This document shows, piece after piece, positions 12,382 through 12,663 of a stretch of DNA of 12,663 nt (within the stretch, counting starts at the first letter, position 1; each line of letters opens with the position of its first letter). This stretch comes from Chloroflexota bacterium (GTDB lineage Bacteria; Chloroflexota; Anaerolineae; Anaerolineales; Villigracilaceae), in contig JACPVD010000036.1 in assembly GCA_016191895.1 (NCBI GenBank), forward strand, positions 1 to 12,663. The letters run 5' to 3'. The notes under the pieces were generated by a model, which was given only the letters and a program-made list of their open reading frames with translations, did no database searches and had not been told where the DNA came from. The position numbers and the translations under genes were made by a program.

Positions 12382-12663
12382 CTATCCCCTCCAAATCTTG
12401 AAATCCTTCAAACTCGACCCGCCCAAAAACTCACGCACAATGGAATTGGCGGGGATCAAGCCCACGTCCAATGGCAGGAACCATTCGAGGAAGGCAAGCA
12501 ATCTCCGCGCTTCGATGTATTCCGGGGCGCGGTGTTGTACCTGCCGCAGAAGAGGTTCGGCGAGGGGCTTCAGCGCGGCGAGTTCAAACACCAATGCAGA
12601 ATTGAACATCACATCGGCATTTTCCTGATACGGGAAGATGTGCCGCTTCTCGCCCCTGCGGAC
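12382..12663 (-). CDS. Uridine kinase-like nucleoside kinase, C-terminal end (5' part outside window)
   Basis: The last 93 residues of a minus-strand protein. The pattern RRGEKRHIFPYQENADVMFN, then LVFELAALKPLAEPLL, EYIEARRLLAFLEWFLPLD, and IPANSIVREFLGGS is that of the C-terminus of bacterial uridine kinase/phosphoribulokinase-family nucleoside kinases, which in long forms follow a TGS-like N-terminal domain. The P-loop and any TGS domain would lie beyond the window. The frame is open to the window edge and an internal GTG/ATG near 12610 is not the true start. The gene ends (TAG, 12384-12382) 2 nt from the stop of the convergent membrane gene, so there is no room for a terminator between them. 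Confidence 0.82.
   Translation of the reverse strand, partial: VRRGEKRHIFPYQENADVMFNSALVFELAALKPLAEPLLRQVQHRAPEYIEARRLLAFLEWFLPLDVGLIPANSIVREFLGGSSLKDFKIWRG

Noticed and set aside
12379..12382. Two-base gap between convergent stop codons as a possible special regulatory overlap
   Set aside because: Tight convergent gene ends are common in compact bacterial genomes and no extra structure is seen.

Overview
The window looks like a chromosomal stretch from an uncultured bacterium, most likely Chloroflexota of the Anaerolineae type. This is an inference from moderate-to-high G+C, -10 boxes sitting almost on start codons, a DUF6056-type membrane protein, a bactofilin, and many short-period degenerate repeats at gene ends. 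No rRNA or tRNA gene, CRISPR array, phage gene or transposase gene was seen.

Left part (1-4127): the minus-strand 5' part of a cystathionine beta-synthase-like PLP enzyme; a small two-TM protein; a 62-residue YHS-domain protein; a divergent NAD-dependent sugar epimerase; then a tight pair made of a 3-methyladenine DNA glycosylase and enoyl-ACP reductase FabI. The glycosylase start codon lies inside a palindromic repeat.

Middle part (4128-6936): repeat-rich and eroded. A 140-bp element with 15-bp terminal inverted repeats lies between 12-bp direct repeats. It is followed by a frameshifted DUF4258 toxin-like gene next to an intact DUF2283 partner, a bactofilin, and the most unusual gene of the window. 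That gene encodes a 397-residue prolyl-tRNA synthetase relative that keeps the editing (INS/YbaK) domain and the anticodon-binding domain but lacks the aminoacylation core. After it comes a second toxin-antitoxin relic, which appears to join the first codons of a UPF0175-type antitoxin to the last third of a DUF3368 toxin.

Right part (6937-12663): a DegT/DnrJ/EryC1/StrS aminotransferase, a PH-like membrane protein, a DUF92 (VTE6/TMEM19-like) membrane protein, an extended SDR reductase and a DUF6056-type polytopic membrane protein. The last three overlap by 1-4 nt and form an operon. The 3' end of a minus-strand uridine/nucleoside kinase closes the window. The epimerase, aminotransferase and DUF6056 protein suggest surface glycan synthesis, but they are not in one operon.

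A theme across the window is short tandem repeats of 7-8 nt period (for example AATACGY, TTCATCC/TTCATAA, AAGTAGAC) at gene junctions. Several supply stop codons, start codons or internal codons of the neighbouring genes.
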